Positions 48,501-55,341 of a stretch of DNA of 64,000 nt are shown here, piece after piece; within the stretch, counting starts at the first letter, position 1, and the number at the start of each line of letters is the position of its first letter. The stretch lies in assembly GCF_001649575.2 (NCBI RefSeq), contig NC_051443.1, positions 15,408,127-15,472,126 on the forward strand. The letters run 5' to 3'. This stretch comes from Kryptolebias marmoratus. Its lineage: Eukaryota; Chordata; Actinopteri; Cyprinodontiformes; Rivulidae. The notes beneath the pieces were generated by a model. It saw only the letters and a program-made list of their open reading frames with translations. It searched no databases and had not been told where the DNA came from. The position numbers were made by a program, and so were the translations under genes.

Positions 48501-51500
48501 TCCCTTTAGATGCTGTGATTTATTTGTTTTTGCAAGGGCAAATAGCAAGATCAAAAATATGGTACGACTATATGAAACATCAACTTAGATGAAATGACAA
48601 ACCAAATAACTGAGCTACAAGTCAGAAGAGAAGAAGAGAAGAAACATGTTCATTTGGTTGTTTCTTTTCAAAGAAAAGAAGAAAAAAAAATCTTTTTATG
48701 CATTGTGAACTTCAGCCAAACTCAATACAAACCAAGTTGCCACAGTAAACAAGATTTAGTGCTGGAGGCAGTGCAGCAGTTCAGTTGTTGGGAATTTGCA
48801 GAACTTCCTCACAGGTTCAAAGTAACTGTAAATTTTCTGTGGCATTATTCTTGTAAGCACAATTGTTTTATAGTTATAGCTGTAGCAGTGAGTGCATTCA
48901 ATACGTTGCTGGCATTGTTATTTAATGCACACTTTCTCTGTCTGGATTGTATTCACTGAGGTTGGGAATCACAGCTGACTTTTCCAATTGATTTTGTTCT
49001 GATTCAAAAAACAATCAAATGCTGCATGTTAGAAAACAACAAATTGTGTTTCTCACCTTTTTTGGCAACGTCCTTTTGCCCATCTGTTAAATAACACTGT
49101 CAACATACAGTATGAACCTTATAAATTATAATGATGTCTAGAAAATAATTGGTATTCTGGACTGTATGAACAAGTTTGTCTTGACAATAATGAACAGATC
49201 TTAAGCATAAGGCTGTTTTGTTAAATATTTTTTTCCTTTGACTTTCAACCAGATGAAACAAGTTCTCTCAGTTATCAATGTCTCAGTCTGATATAGTTCT
49301 CCATTTCTGTAGGAAGACTGAAAAAACTTGACTTCACATGTGTGTCTTGAACTTTGATGTGTGTGTTTCGTATAAGAATCAGATCAGCAGCAGCAGTGTT
49401 CCATTTTATTATTATTATTTCTTATCCTCACCTTTGTCCTGTGGGGTTGTAGATCTCATTACTCTGGCAACCACTTATTGTGATAGGGTCAAAAGACTGG
49501 AAGGATCGCAGGCCTACACCGGAGATGGCCACAAGGCGACAGGCAAACGTGACTAGGATAGCCTTGGTGTGGTAAAAGGCCACTGATAGGTCATGTCTCA
49601 CAGGGATCACCAAAGGGTTAGTGCGGCAGCTCAGACGCCACTCACCTGCAGAGAGGATATTAGAAGCCAAAGAGCCATAGACAAAACAAAGTGAACTGAG
49701 AGTAAAATAAAGAAGACTGGGTAACTGAGGCAGACTTAAATCCGTCCCTGGGAATAGAAGATCAGGGATGACTAAATGAAGTAGTGTGCTGGTGTTGAAC
49801 TGAAGTGCTCTGATTAAGACATTAGCAAAAAGTGAAAAGGACAACGTGTGACACACACTGAAAGTTGTTTCTTTCTGTACGATATATAAGCTTAGCTTTC
49901 CACTCTCCCATGCTAAGTAGTTTGATTAAAAAAGTGAAAAAAGTGCAGTTTGAAAGCACCTATGAGAATTCTCACCCAGACTGTGGACACCCTCCTTGCT
50001 GTCGACCAATTGAACAGTAATGTTGCACTGCGTCTGGTCGATGATGCCAGTTCCATCTGCAGCCAAATGTATAATCACTGCTGCTGCCACCATGGGTCGA
50101 GAAAAGTGTGCCTACATGAAGGAAAACAAATTGCATTCAGCTAAATGAAACTGATCAAAACTACTGTGTTTTATATTGTCTTATTTCCTGATAAGTTTCT
50201 TCACCTCTCTCTTTTAAATTTCTACTAATTTATTAATTTTTGTGTTAGAGATGTAACATTTTACATTTTTTTACTTAGAGAATTTTCCTAACTTTAAGAT
50301 CTGTTAATATTTGATCACATAATTTTTTTTGTCATATCAAGAAAACTATAAATATGTGCACTCGTAAAATAAAAACTGATTGTGCCATATTGCGGTTAAT
50401 GGCGAGTGTCCACAGGGGCCTTCAAGGTGTCAAAGATCATTTCACTTCTCAGCACTTAATGCTTGAAAAGTGCCACCAGGCAGTGTTATAACAGGAGATT
50501 TATAGGGGCTCTCTTTTATTAAATGTAGACATCTGTTCAGTCTGAACCTGACTGGATGTTGTTGTTTTTTTTTTTCTTTCGGCTGCTCCCTTGTGCTGGG
50601 GTTGCCACAGAAAGCAAACTCGCATGAAAGATTTGGCAATTGTTTTATGCTGGATGACCTTCCTGACGCAAAAAAACAATTCTCCAAAGGCTAAAGGCAG
50701 CATAAGAGTTCATCAGTTAATGAAGTCATGAGTTCAAGTTAGTTTAAAAGTTGTTGAAAGTTTTCACAAACAGGTCAACCACACTCTTTGTCCTTGATTT
50801 ATCTAGCCTAGGGTTGCCTTGATTCAAGCTTAATTCAACACAAGGCTACGAAACTGCATAACAGCTGCTTACGAAAGCAATAAATAAATGGCAAAGAAAT
50901 GATGGTACTCTGAATGCTTTCCAGGAGAAAAATTCTTCAATGTGTTGCTTTTGATCCCCTTAACTTATTCAAACAAAAAAGACCTGGTCTTTTACTGACC
51001 TAAAGTGTGCTTTTGGTTGATAAAACCCCCCAAATTACCAGCCTCACATTTTATATATGCAACAAAAATAACTCAAGTTCCTTCTTTATACCTCTTGTAA
51101 AAATGGTAAGAAGCAAAAGGCTTGTGAAAAGTGCTTTAAATAGATAATATACCTAATAATAACAGCTGTTACATTTGAAAGCCTGTCTGTATCCATGGTC
51201 CCTGCACAGTTCAGTTACAAATCAACAAATCCCAGCCAGGCTGACAAAAATGATTCTGCTCATTATTTGTCAAATATTAACAAGGTTCACAAATGGATTT
51301 TCACTAGAGGGAGTCATTAAATAGGCTAACTATGCTGAAGCATAACATTGACTACATAATGCTTCAATCATCAAAAGCACCTTATCCATATAAAGCGTCA
51401 TCGATATCAAATAGCAGAAGAGCAGTTTCACATTAACTGTAGTGACATCTCAACAAAAGGCTTTATTTTTCCAGGTGTAACATAACTCATTTTTATTATA

Positions 51501-51623
51501 TATTATTCTTACCTTCAGCCAGTAGGTAGTATATCCATAAATTGATTGATCAGCCTCTCGACAGGGGAACCATGCATACTGGGAGACTCCATCAGATAGA
51601 TCAAAAACCTTAGACTGACATGT
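17734..51623 (-). CDS. pappa: pappalysin-1 (pregnancy-associated plasma protein A) C-terminal half, 12 exons, gene 5'-truncated by the window
   Basis: Twelve GT-AG exons on the - strand, all phase-compatible, give 588 residues and a TGA at 17734-17736. Order of domains: central-domain segment (about residues 1-150), five Sushi/SCR modules each starting near a CxPVxC or similar pair (about 155-520), LNR3 with CNYDGGDCC (about 525-550), and a tail ending DRFYSRG. The protease domain and LNR1-2 lie upstream, outside the window. Pappalysin-1 is a secreted metzincin that cleaves IGFBP-4 and IGFBP-5; SCR3-4 bind heparan sulfate and LNR3 contributes to calcium-dependent IGFBP-4 recognition. Assignment to PAPPA rather than PAPPA2 rests on EAxDC/GQS in SCR1, the basic NKPKRRAFKRQ in SCR3, TVKTKKVIPFPMSCD at the end, and convergent astn2. 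Which teleost duplicate (pappaa or pappab) cannot be told. Confidence 0.93.
17933..18200 (-). repeat. interspersed repeat family A, reverse copy
   Basis: Its reverse complement reads AAAATATCTCATGAACCAC, then CTGATTAACTTTTGGAGTCA, ACACAGAAATTTCTATAA and GTCAATTTTACAGATATTG. This parallels 60017-60277 on + block by block. Both are probably copies of a non-autonomous element widespread in fish genomes. Confidence 0.65.
20748..21799. mobile_element. Tc1/mariner-like element with fold-back structure, inactive
   Basis: The ends are inverted repeats: left CAGTGCCTATAAAAAGTATT, CTCCCTTGGATGT; right (reverse complement) CAGTTAAGTATTCACCCCCT, TGGATGT, with similarity continuing through GGTCAATATAAA. 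A TA dinucleotide lies just outside the left end. Both arms encode the transposase N-terminal helix-turn-helix region in opposite directions. The + arm reads EKYKSGDGYKNISKALNIPR then KPLLKKTHIK; the - arm reads PREGCPHKLSDHERRKMVSE then MANREPLLNSHVKSRLKF. There is no catalytic DDE domain, so it cannot encode active transposase. Confidence 0.85.
23006..23140. repeat. short interspersed teleost-type repeat
   Basis: GTGCCAAATCCTGGTACTCA, AGGGCCACCATCCTGCATGT and, further on, ATTCAAATCAGGTGTGTCAA followed by CAGAGAAAC. This is the pattern of a non-autonomous repeat I have seen often in fish sequence. Exact family and boundaries unknown. Confidence 0.5.
23448..23790 (-). repeat. tRNA-derived SINE-like element, nearly full length
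   Basis: The - strand carries an A-box-like TTGGCCAACACTGTTGCCTC, a B-box-like GGTCCTGGGTTCAAATCT, the GTTTGCATGTTCTCCCTGAG body and a tail containing TTGATGGAAAG. It is the same family as 8037-8272 but longer, reaching GATAGACTGGCATCCTCTCC and beyond. Confidence 0.75.
27139..27173. repeat. poly-T tract
   Basis: A run of about 33 Ts interrupted once near its start, followed by ACAG. It may be the reverse-orientation tail of an old retroposon; no body was recognised. Confidence 0.6.
28180..28220. repeat. perfect 16-bp hairpin
   Basis: Arm ATCCTCACATCCCAGC (28180-28195), nine-base loop ATGCCAACA, then its exact reverse complement (28205-28220). Pairing does not continue beyond the arms, which argues against a microRNA precursor of normal length. 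Confidence 0.85.
28951..29049 (-). CDS. pappa: pappa exon encoding LNR3
   Basis: Acceptor CCGATACAG and donor AAG|GTAAGT, phase 0 at both ends. 33 codons run from QFMGDNYCDAVNNR through CNYDGGDCC to TVKTKK. The spacing C-x8-C-x7-CC and the Asp/Asn ladder are the Lin12/Notch repeat calcium-binding pattern. In PAPP-A this third LNR works together with LNR1-2 of the protease region to recognise IGFBP-4. Confidence 0.95.
29050..29925 (-). other. pappa: pappa intron
   Basis: 876-base unique-looking intron. No repeat or exon recognised. Confidence 0.75.
29926..29997 (-). CDS. pappa: pappa exon, end of SCR5
   Basis: Acceptor TTTTACAG, donor GAG|GTAAGT, phase 0 both ends. 24 codons: SIICTMGLKWYPAPELLHC then IKGCE. 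GLKWYPxPxLxHC is the conserved closing segment of the fifth Sushi module in PAPP-A, joining directly to LNR3. Confidence 0.93.
29998..34378 (-). other. pappa: pappa intron (4.4 kb)
   Basis: Mostly unique AT-rich DNA. Contains copy 2 of the diverged repeat (31612-31750). No exon supported; the G+A-rich stretch near 31280-31370 gives only compositional open frames. Confidence 0.7.
31612..31750. repeat. diverged interspersed repeat, copy 2
   Basis: Aligns in order with 11590-11730; the best block is AGTTTTGCAAGCCATGTACA followed by CAAAAA. Same orientation as copy 1. Confidence 0.5.
34379..34494 (-). CDS. pappa: pappa exon, middle of SCR5
   Basis: Acceptor CACACACAG, donor AAG|GTAGGT. Two bases complete Gly, then 38 codons: EECELTCREGNNEVVILPRN, ITVNSVLNN and HQMNPLKVK. 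The EEC/LTC cysteines and the N-glycosylation sequon NIT are typical of PAPP-A SCR5. The acceptor lies directly on a CA repeat. Confidence 0.93.
34495..34925 (-). other. pappa: pappa intron
   Basis: 431-base intron. On the - strand it ends in (CA)n immediately before the acceptor; an AT-rich TTA/ATT run lies at 34845-34876. Confidence 0.8.
34926..35073 (-). CDS. pappa: pappa exon, end of SCR4 and start of SCR5
   Basis: Acceptor GTTATTTTCAG, donor ATAG|GTTTGT. It starts in phase 0 and leaves one base. 49 codons: GPGSNAIRCRKDGNWTGSFR, ICPNSKGQCSLPQNLHY and SLQYSCKRGHGI. NWT is a sequon. CRKDGNWTGSF closes SCR4 and GQCSLP opens SCR5. Confidence 0.93.
35074..35651 (-). other. pappa: pappa intron
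   Basis: 578-base AT-rich intron without recognisable repeats. Its first 30 bases become coding or not depending on which donor is used (35652 or 35682). Confidence 0.75.
35652..35886 (-). CDS. pappa: pappa exon, end of SCR3 and most of SCR4 (two possible donors)
   Basis: Acceptor CCTTTTAG. One base completes Arg, then RAFKRQCTEDGTWLEGACEP, VTCDPPPLIFHG, SYHCTDGFRFDSVCRLNC and SDSAGIPAVAAARGSGHT. A donor after HT (ACG|GTGAGG, exon end 35682) fits the consensus best. A second in-frame donor (CAG|GTCTGT, end 35652) adds ten codons including one unpaired Cys. The Ala/Gly-rich loop after the fourth cysteine is longer than the human one as I recall it. The basic RRAFKRQ segment belongs to the heparan-sulfate-binding surface. 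Confidence 0.88.
35996..36197 (-). CDS. pappa: pappa exon, end of SCR2 and most of SCR3
   Basis: Acceptor GACTGCTTTTAG, donor AAAG|GTAAAC. 66 codons plus split codons at both ends: TNNTLTCLEDGLWSFPEALC, ELRCAAPPPVANAVLQTK, RCNETGLKVGTLCKYKC, KPGYHVKNKPK. CLEDGLWSFPEALCEL is nearly invariant in PAPP-A. Sequons NNT and NET are present. Confidence 0.95.
36198..36514 (-). other. pappa: pappa intron
   Basis: 317-base intron. Its first 45 bases on the coding strand stay open up to a second, weaker in-frame donor at 36470. Confidence 0.75.
36515..36698 (-). CDS. pappa: pappa exon, end of SCR1 and first part of SCR2
   Basis: Acceptor TTATTTTCCAG at 36699 fits phase 0 from the previous exon. An alternative acceptor 13 bases inside (exon start 36685) is out of phase with the preceding donor. 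61 codons: SFSSVTITCANGKWNKQVSC, EPVDCGLPDKYHVHPAL, FSFPEGTTYGSRSTFQC, REPAQLI plus one base. The donor ATAG|GTGAGA is strong, and the join gives AQLIGTNNTLTC. Two cysteines expected near FSF and GSRS are missing. Confidence 0.92.
38255..38430 (-). repeat. decayed SINE-like element
   Basis: CACATGGTAGGAAACTGAAG, AGACAGAGGAAATCTACACA and AACTTGCAAGAATTCAAACC follow, in the same order and orientation, blocks of the 23448-23790 SINE (ACTGTGGGATGAAACTGAAG, CAAAGGAAACCCACATATG, ATTTGAACCCAG). Confidence 0.45.
43060..43215. repeat. partial end of the 43668-44497 element family
   Basis: CTTAAGACCACTTTAAAAAA, ATTACAAGAAAG and GGACTGCCTCAAGACTTTGC match the right end of the neighbouring element (CTTAAGACCAATTTAAAAGA, TTACAGAAAACTG, ATGGCTCAAGACCTTTGCAC). 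The left boundary is unclear. Confidence 0.55.
43668..44497. mobile_element. non-autonomous inverted-repeat DNA transposon
   Basis: Left end GTACTGTGCAAAAGTTTCCA and, inward, AGTGGTCTTGATCAATAGCT, TTCAGGATTTCTGAAGGTCT. The right end read in reverse gives CTGCTGTGCAAAGGTCTTGA, ATTGGTCTTAAGCAATATTT and TTCAGGCTTTCTGAAGGTCT. The terminal inverted repeats are therefore about 130 bp. No transposase frame was recognised inside, so it probably moved by a relative's enzyme. Confidence 0.7.
44855..44915 (-). pseudogene. relic of the pappa SCR1 exon
   Basis: About 60 bases align without gaps to 45363-45423 inside the SCR1 exon (my hand count is roughly 43 of 60 identical, including GATGTCATCATCC and GATGGTGCAG exactly 48 bases apart in both). 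On the - strand the relic reads CTIISNSHFVLPLHWDDDI; the functional exon reads CTIFCNSGYALQVHQDDDI. The relic is flanked by in-frame stops and lost a Sushi cysteine, so it cannot replace the real exon. Confidence 0.6.
45353..45527 (-). CDS. pappa: pappa exon, SCR1
   Basis: Acceptor CCCCTTGTAG, donor CAG|GTGAAC. One base completes Ser, then 58 codons: CVHYSCEAIDCQEPLIRNAE, LKCSSPGRHFYNGDRC, TIFCNSGYALQVHQDD and DIIKTQ. EAIDC opens SCR1, and the LKC/DRC/IFC cysteines follow the PAPP-A module pattern. A 20-unit CA repeat precedes the acceptor. Confidence 0.94.
45541..45581. repeat. (TG)20 microsatellite at a splice acceptor
   Basis: About 20 TG units on + (CA on the pappa strand), 13 bases upstream of the SCR1 exon acceptor. 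Confidence 0.95.
48130..48330. repeat. degenerate tandem repeat
   Basis: Successive imperfect units built on TTAGCTTTTGACTACTGGTT plus TGCTCCTGTGAGC, for example AGCTTTTAGCTAATATTTTG, TTTTAGCTTTTGTTTTGCTC and CAGCTTCCATTTTGC. Units are roughly 30-35 bases and diverged. Confidence 0.6.
49432..49645 (-). CDS. pappa: pappa exon, central-domain end preceding SCR1
   Basis: Acceptor CTCTGCAG, donor AAAG|GTGAGG. Two bases complete Gly, then 70 codons: EWRLSCRTNPLVIPVRHDLS, VAFYHTKAILVTFACRL, VAISGVGLRSFQSFDPIT, ISGCQSNEIYNPTGQ, with two bases left over. NPLxIPVxHDLS and VAISGVxLRSFxxFDP are PAPP-A signatures of this segment. Confidence 0.94.
49646..49975 (-). other. pappa: pappa intron
   Basis: 330-base intron, AT-rich. 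Nothing else seen. Confidence 0.8.
49976..50111 (-). CDS. pappa: pappa exon, central domain
   Basis: Acceptor CCTTCATGTAG, donor CTGG|GTGAGA. 45 codons plus one base: AHFSRPMVAAAVIIHLAADG, TGIIDQTQCNITVQLVD, SKEGVHSL. FSxPMVAAAVIxHLxxDGT is strongly PAPP-A-like. NIT is a sequon. Confidence 0.94.
50112..51512 (-). other. pappa: pappa intron
   Basis: 1.4-kb intron containing a fish-type repeat fragment at 50575-50690. Otherwise unremarkable. Confidence 0.7.
50575..50690 (+). repeat. interspersed repeat fragment, second SINE-like family
   Basis: TTTCGGCTGCTCCCTTGTG, GGGGTTGCCACAGAAAGCAA and TATGCTGGATGACCTTCCTG followed by ACGCAA. This is the recognisable core of a repeat common in teleost genomes; the 5' T-run at 50560-50575 belongs to it. 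Confidence 0.6.
51513..51623 (-). CDS. pappa: pappa exon, central domain (most upstream exon in the window)
   Basis: Acceptor ATTTCCCTAG, donor AAG|GTAAGA, phase 0 both ends. 37 codons: TCQSKVFDLSDGVSQYAWFP, CREADQSIYGYTTYWLK. KVxDLSxGxSQxAWxPC matches the segment that follows the LNR1-2/central part in PAPP-A. The exon before it was not found down to the window end. Confidence 0.92.
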
Positions 51624-52186
51624 CTAGGGAAATAAAAGATCACAGAAAGATTTATAGTTAATTTTTCCTCATTCCTCAAACAACCATTTTTTTAAGCTGT
51701 AAAGATGTTGGCAGCCTACAAATTGTTGCTGTCCCACAAAAACCTTGTACCTCTATATTTCATCAACCAGTGAAAAGCTTTAAAAAACATAGGGGACTGG
51801 TGACCACACAAAGTAGATTTATTTTGTAGGAATTCTTTTTTTTTTCTTTCATTTACTGAAAAGTTGTGTTTTTGGAGATGACAAATTTCTGCCCAATAGC
51901 AACAAAATGCAAAATAATTTACATCAGTGTACAACTCCACAAATCTATTTGGTAATGTTTAAAAACTAAGAGTAAAATGAGCACCGATCAAAACTTGGTG
52001 GTTGCTCACATGTTTGTGTCAAACCCTACCAAAGAAATTACCTAACTGAAATAAAAAATAAACTAAAATAACATTGAAAATTGAAAATTGAAAAGTGGAA
52101 CGCAACCTTAACTTTTTTTTGTTTCTAGTTTTGGCATCTTTGTAACAATCTACTAATTGTAAAATTAGTAAAATTTCCCACAACAG

Positions 52187-52810
52187 TATTACTTGTGCCT
52201 TGAGTGGAAGAGTTTCAGTATCTTGGGGTTTTGGTCTTGAGTGAGGGAAGAATGGTGTGTGAGATCAACAGATGGATCAGTGCGGCTTCCAGAGTGTTGA
52301 GTACTCTGTACTGGTCCTTTGTGGTGAAGAGGGAGCTGAGCTGCAAGGCGAAGTTCTCTGTTTACTGGTCGTCTACATTCATACCCTAACCTATGGCCAT
52401 GAACTTTTGCGACCGAAAGAATGAGATTATGGATAAAGGCGGATGAAATCATTTTTTTCTGCAGGGTAGCTAGGCTATGAGAACTTCTGTTATCTGGGAG
52501 AGACTTGGAAAAGAGCTGCTGCTCCTCCACATCGAGAGGAGCCAGTTGAGTTGACGTGGTTCGGGTATCTGGTAAGGATGCCCTCTGGATGCCTCCCTAG
52601 GGAGGTGTTCCGAGCATATTCAAATGGGAGGAGGCCCAGGAGAAGACCCAGGACATGCTGGAGAAACTATGTTCATCGGCTGGCCGGGGAACACCTTGGA
52701 ATCCTCCTGGAAGAGCTGGAAGAGGTGGCTGTGGAAAGAGATGTCTGGGCTTCCCTGTTTAAGCTGCTGCCCCTGCGACCTGACTCCGGAACAAACGTTA
52801 GATAATGGAT
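52187..52810 (+). mobile_element. LINE ORF2 C-terminal remnant, inactive
   Basis: The + strand reads EEFQYLGVLVLSEGRMVCEI, NRWISAASRVLSTLYW, VVKRELSCKAKFSVY, then after frame breaks LTWFGYLVRMPSGCLPREVF, RAYSNGRRPRRRPRTCW, EHLGILLEELEEVAVERDVW, ASLFKLLPLRPD. This is the well-known carboxyl end of a teleost LINE reverse transcriptase. It ends in an ATGG-rich tail (GATAATGGATGGATAATG). TTACTTG occurs just before and just after it and may be a target-site duplication. It is antisense to pappa. Confidence 0.88.
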
Positions 52811-54313
52811 GGATAATGTTACTTGCACATTCTGTTATTTCTGTTTTTCATGACTTCTTTTCCAACCTTTTGGAGCAATGTGCAGGTGATTCTTAGATTT
52901 TTTTTTCTGTAACAAATTCCAGATTTAGTTGTTTTTGTAATGTAAAAAAAAAATTGAAAAATTGAAAAAAGCATTATCAAAAAATACGGCTAAATCCAGG
53001 AAAGATCATAAATTTCAATGAATCAAAACACATTTTGGTCAGAGTCTTGGCCCTCAGACAATGCTGTGACCCCATCTTTTAAACAACTGTCAGCTGCTTC
53101 ACAGCTGTTTTAGCAGATGTGCTTTGTGTGAAGTGCTGTTTGTTTTTTTGTCCTGTCAACAAACTTTAGCATCTTGTGTGCTGTACCACATGATCTATAG
53201 CCCTCTTCCTTCTGTCTCTGCTCCTGCTTTGTACTAGTGTCTGTTTAATGTACTCACCATGTTCTGGCCTGTTAACGCTCATTCCAAACCTCTCTACAAG
53301 CCATGTAGTCATGTAGTCCAAGCTCCAGTTTGTGAGTGATAATGATGTGAGATGTGAAATGTGAGATTTGGCCAATGTCTGAACAATGTGACTAAATACT
53401 GCAAGGATCTCTGATGTCTGTGGACAATTTTACCAAAAAAATTGCAACAAAAACCACCACGAAGGCTGCTCCTGCTTTTTAAAACTTATGACCATGCAGT
53501 AATCGAGATGTGATGCAACTTAATTGTTTTAGTCGGGTTATGATTAAAGGGTTTTGCTCTTGTAGCCAAATATTACTTTGTAGCACTAGAAACTGTGGCC
53601 TCAGAGGGAGATTTATCCCAGGCAAAACACAAGTAGAGCACCATACCTGTACGCTGTAATAAAATTTGTCAAATGTGACCTCAGATTGCCACTGAGTGTT
53701 GCTCTTAAGCAGCAGCAGCAACTTAGGTCAAAACAAACAGCCAAACAAGTGAAACCTACAATCCCAACAGCACATAGATGTCTCTATTTTAGAAACAAAA
53801 AAGAACAATATGAACTCTGATATGGTTCCTAAATTTGAGTCTTTTTTTAAATCATAAAAAACATGGCTTATTCAGTGAAGGAAATCCAAGACTTGTTTTC
53901 ACACTCTCAAAAACTAACATGCACAAGTTTCCATCTCACCTTTCAAAACAAAAGACTAAGAAGGACAGAAGAGACAAAGAAGGTTAAAGACTAAATGCTC
54001 TGGTAGCAAAGTCATTGTGTTTATTTTCAAAATAACTGTTTGCTGGTGAATTAAATTTAAAATGTGACATATATAGAATATTGAAGACATAATAAAAATG
54101 TGAGCATGTACGTTTTTGTAAATGTGAAGTAGCTGTGGTTGAACACGAACACACTAACTTCTGTTACTTTGTGAAAGAAGGTAATTTATAGATCCTGTTC
54201 CACCATAAAAAAATACTCAGTCATTTAAAAGGTTTATAAACTAGACTGGTGATATTAAAACATCAGTTATCTGGAAAGCAAGACAAACACTGAGAATTTG
54301 CAAAACAGTAGTT

Positions 54314-54321
<8 letters not shown>

Positions 54322-54367
<46 letters not shown>
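54322..54367. repeat. (AT)n microsatellite
   Basis: About 22 AT units, flanked by AT-rich sequence. Confidence 0.95.
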
Positions 54368-54368
<1 letters not shown>

Positions 54369-55295
54369 TCAGAAAAAAACGAATGTGATGGTCAAACAAT
54401 ATATTGAAAGAGGCGTTTTAAGCGGCGTAACGATGTGGCTTTTTAGTGGCTCTCTGGCTGTGAATAAAACAACATCCGAGGATAGACAGAGAGGTCCGGG
54501 GATCTTTGCTCAGACTTCCAGCTCAAAAACCCGCATCCACATAAGAGGTAAAAAAAACAAACATTTGATGATGGAGAAAAATTAATGATGTAAATTTAAA
54601 AGAGTAATAAAGGTATGACAAATTTAATGATGCCAAAGTCACCTAATTAGTGCCCTGCTAACAAAAAGGAAAATCCAGAAACCCCTTCTGGGATTTGTGT
54701 TACCTCATTAGCATTGCAAAAGTGTGGTGAGAAACCGAGATTGAAAGGATGTGAAGAAAACAGGAATGTGAAGATGTCAGAATTCATTTGAATATGCAGG
54801 AAAAGCAGCAGCGAGACTGAAATAAAATAACATATGACAGATTGTAAAAGACTACTGAGCAATAGATAAACACAAATAAAGGGAAGAAAGGGCACACATT
54901 CAAGGACAGCGAGTTTCGCCAGCTGTCCTGAGCTGGTGAAATGAGACACCAGTAACATGAGAGTTTTGCTAGAGAAGCTACTGCAAGATCCTGCCACCAT
55001 GGAAAAGTGGCTAGACCAGCTATACATCAGTATATCTGTCCTTTGAATCTGTTGATGTGACCTTTCCGCTCAAAGCTGAAGTGGCAGAAATAAAAAACAC
55101 AGTTAAAAAGAAAACAAAACACAAGATCAGTCAACATGTTTTTTTGAGGGGGGGAGGGTTGTCTGACAATGAAGCCTTAGTGTCGATCATCATCTTGACC
55201 ACAACTTGTGAAGTTACCACGAAATCACACCAGGAACCGGAAACAAGGCATGGAGCATGTTCATGAAGCTCATTGGTCGGGTAGACTGTGTATAC

Positions 55296-55341
55296 TTGAA
55301 CCATGGACTGTATATATTATACTGTACAATGTATGGTTCAA
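55296..55341. repeat. small inverted repeat
   Basis: TTGAACCAT and ATGGTTCAA face each other around GGACTGTATATATTATACTG. It resembles the GACTGTATATA hairpins often found at ends of fish MITEs; no second end was found. Confidence 0.4.

Larger units (their letters stand above)
45528..49431 (-). other. pappa: pappa intron (3.9 kb)
   Basis: Contains the (TG)n tract (45541-45581), a purine-rich region (46020-47650) whose long open frames are compositional, a possible repeat remnant around 46556-46900 that I could not name, and a degenerate tandem repeat (48130-48330). Confidence 0.7.

Noticed and set aside
52189..52530. 113-codon open frame on - at the LINE
   Set aside because: It is the antisense shadow of the LINE reverse-transcriptase remnant on +.
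54298..54585. Open frame beginning with alternating Ile/Tyr
   Set aside because: The start is the (AT)n microsatellite read as codons; the remainder has no family signature.
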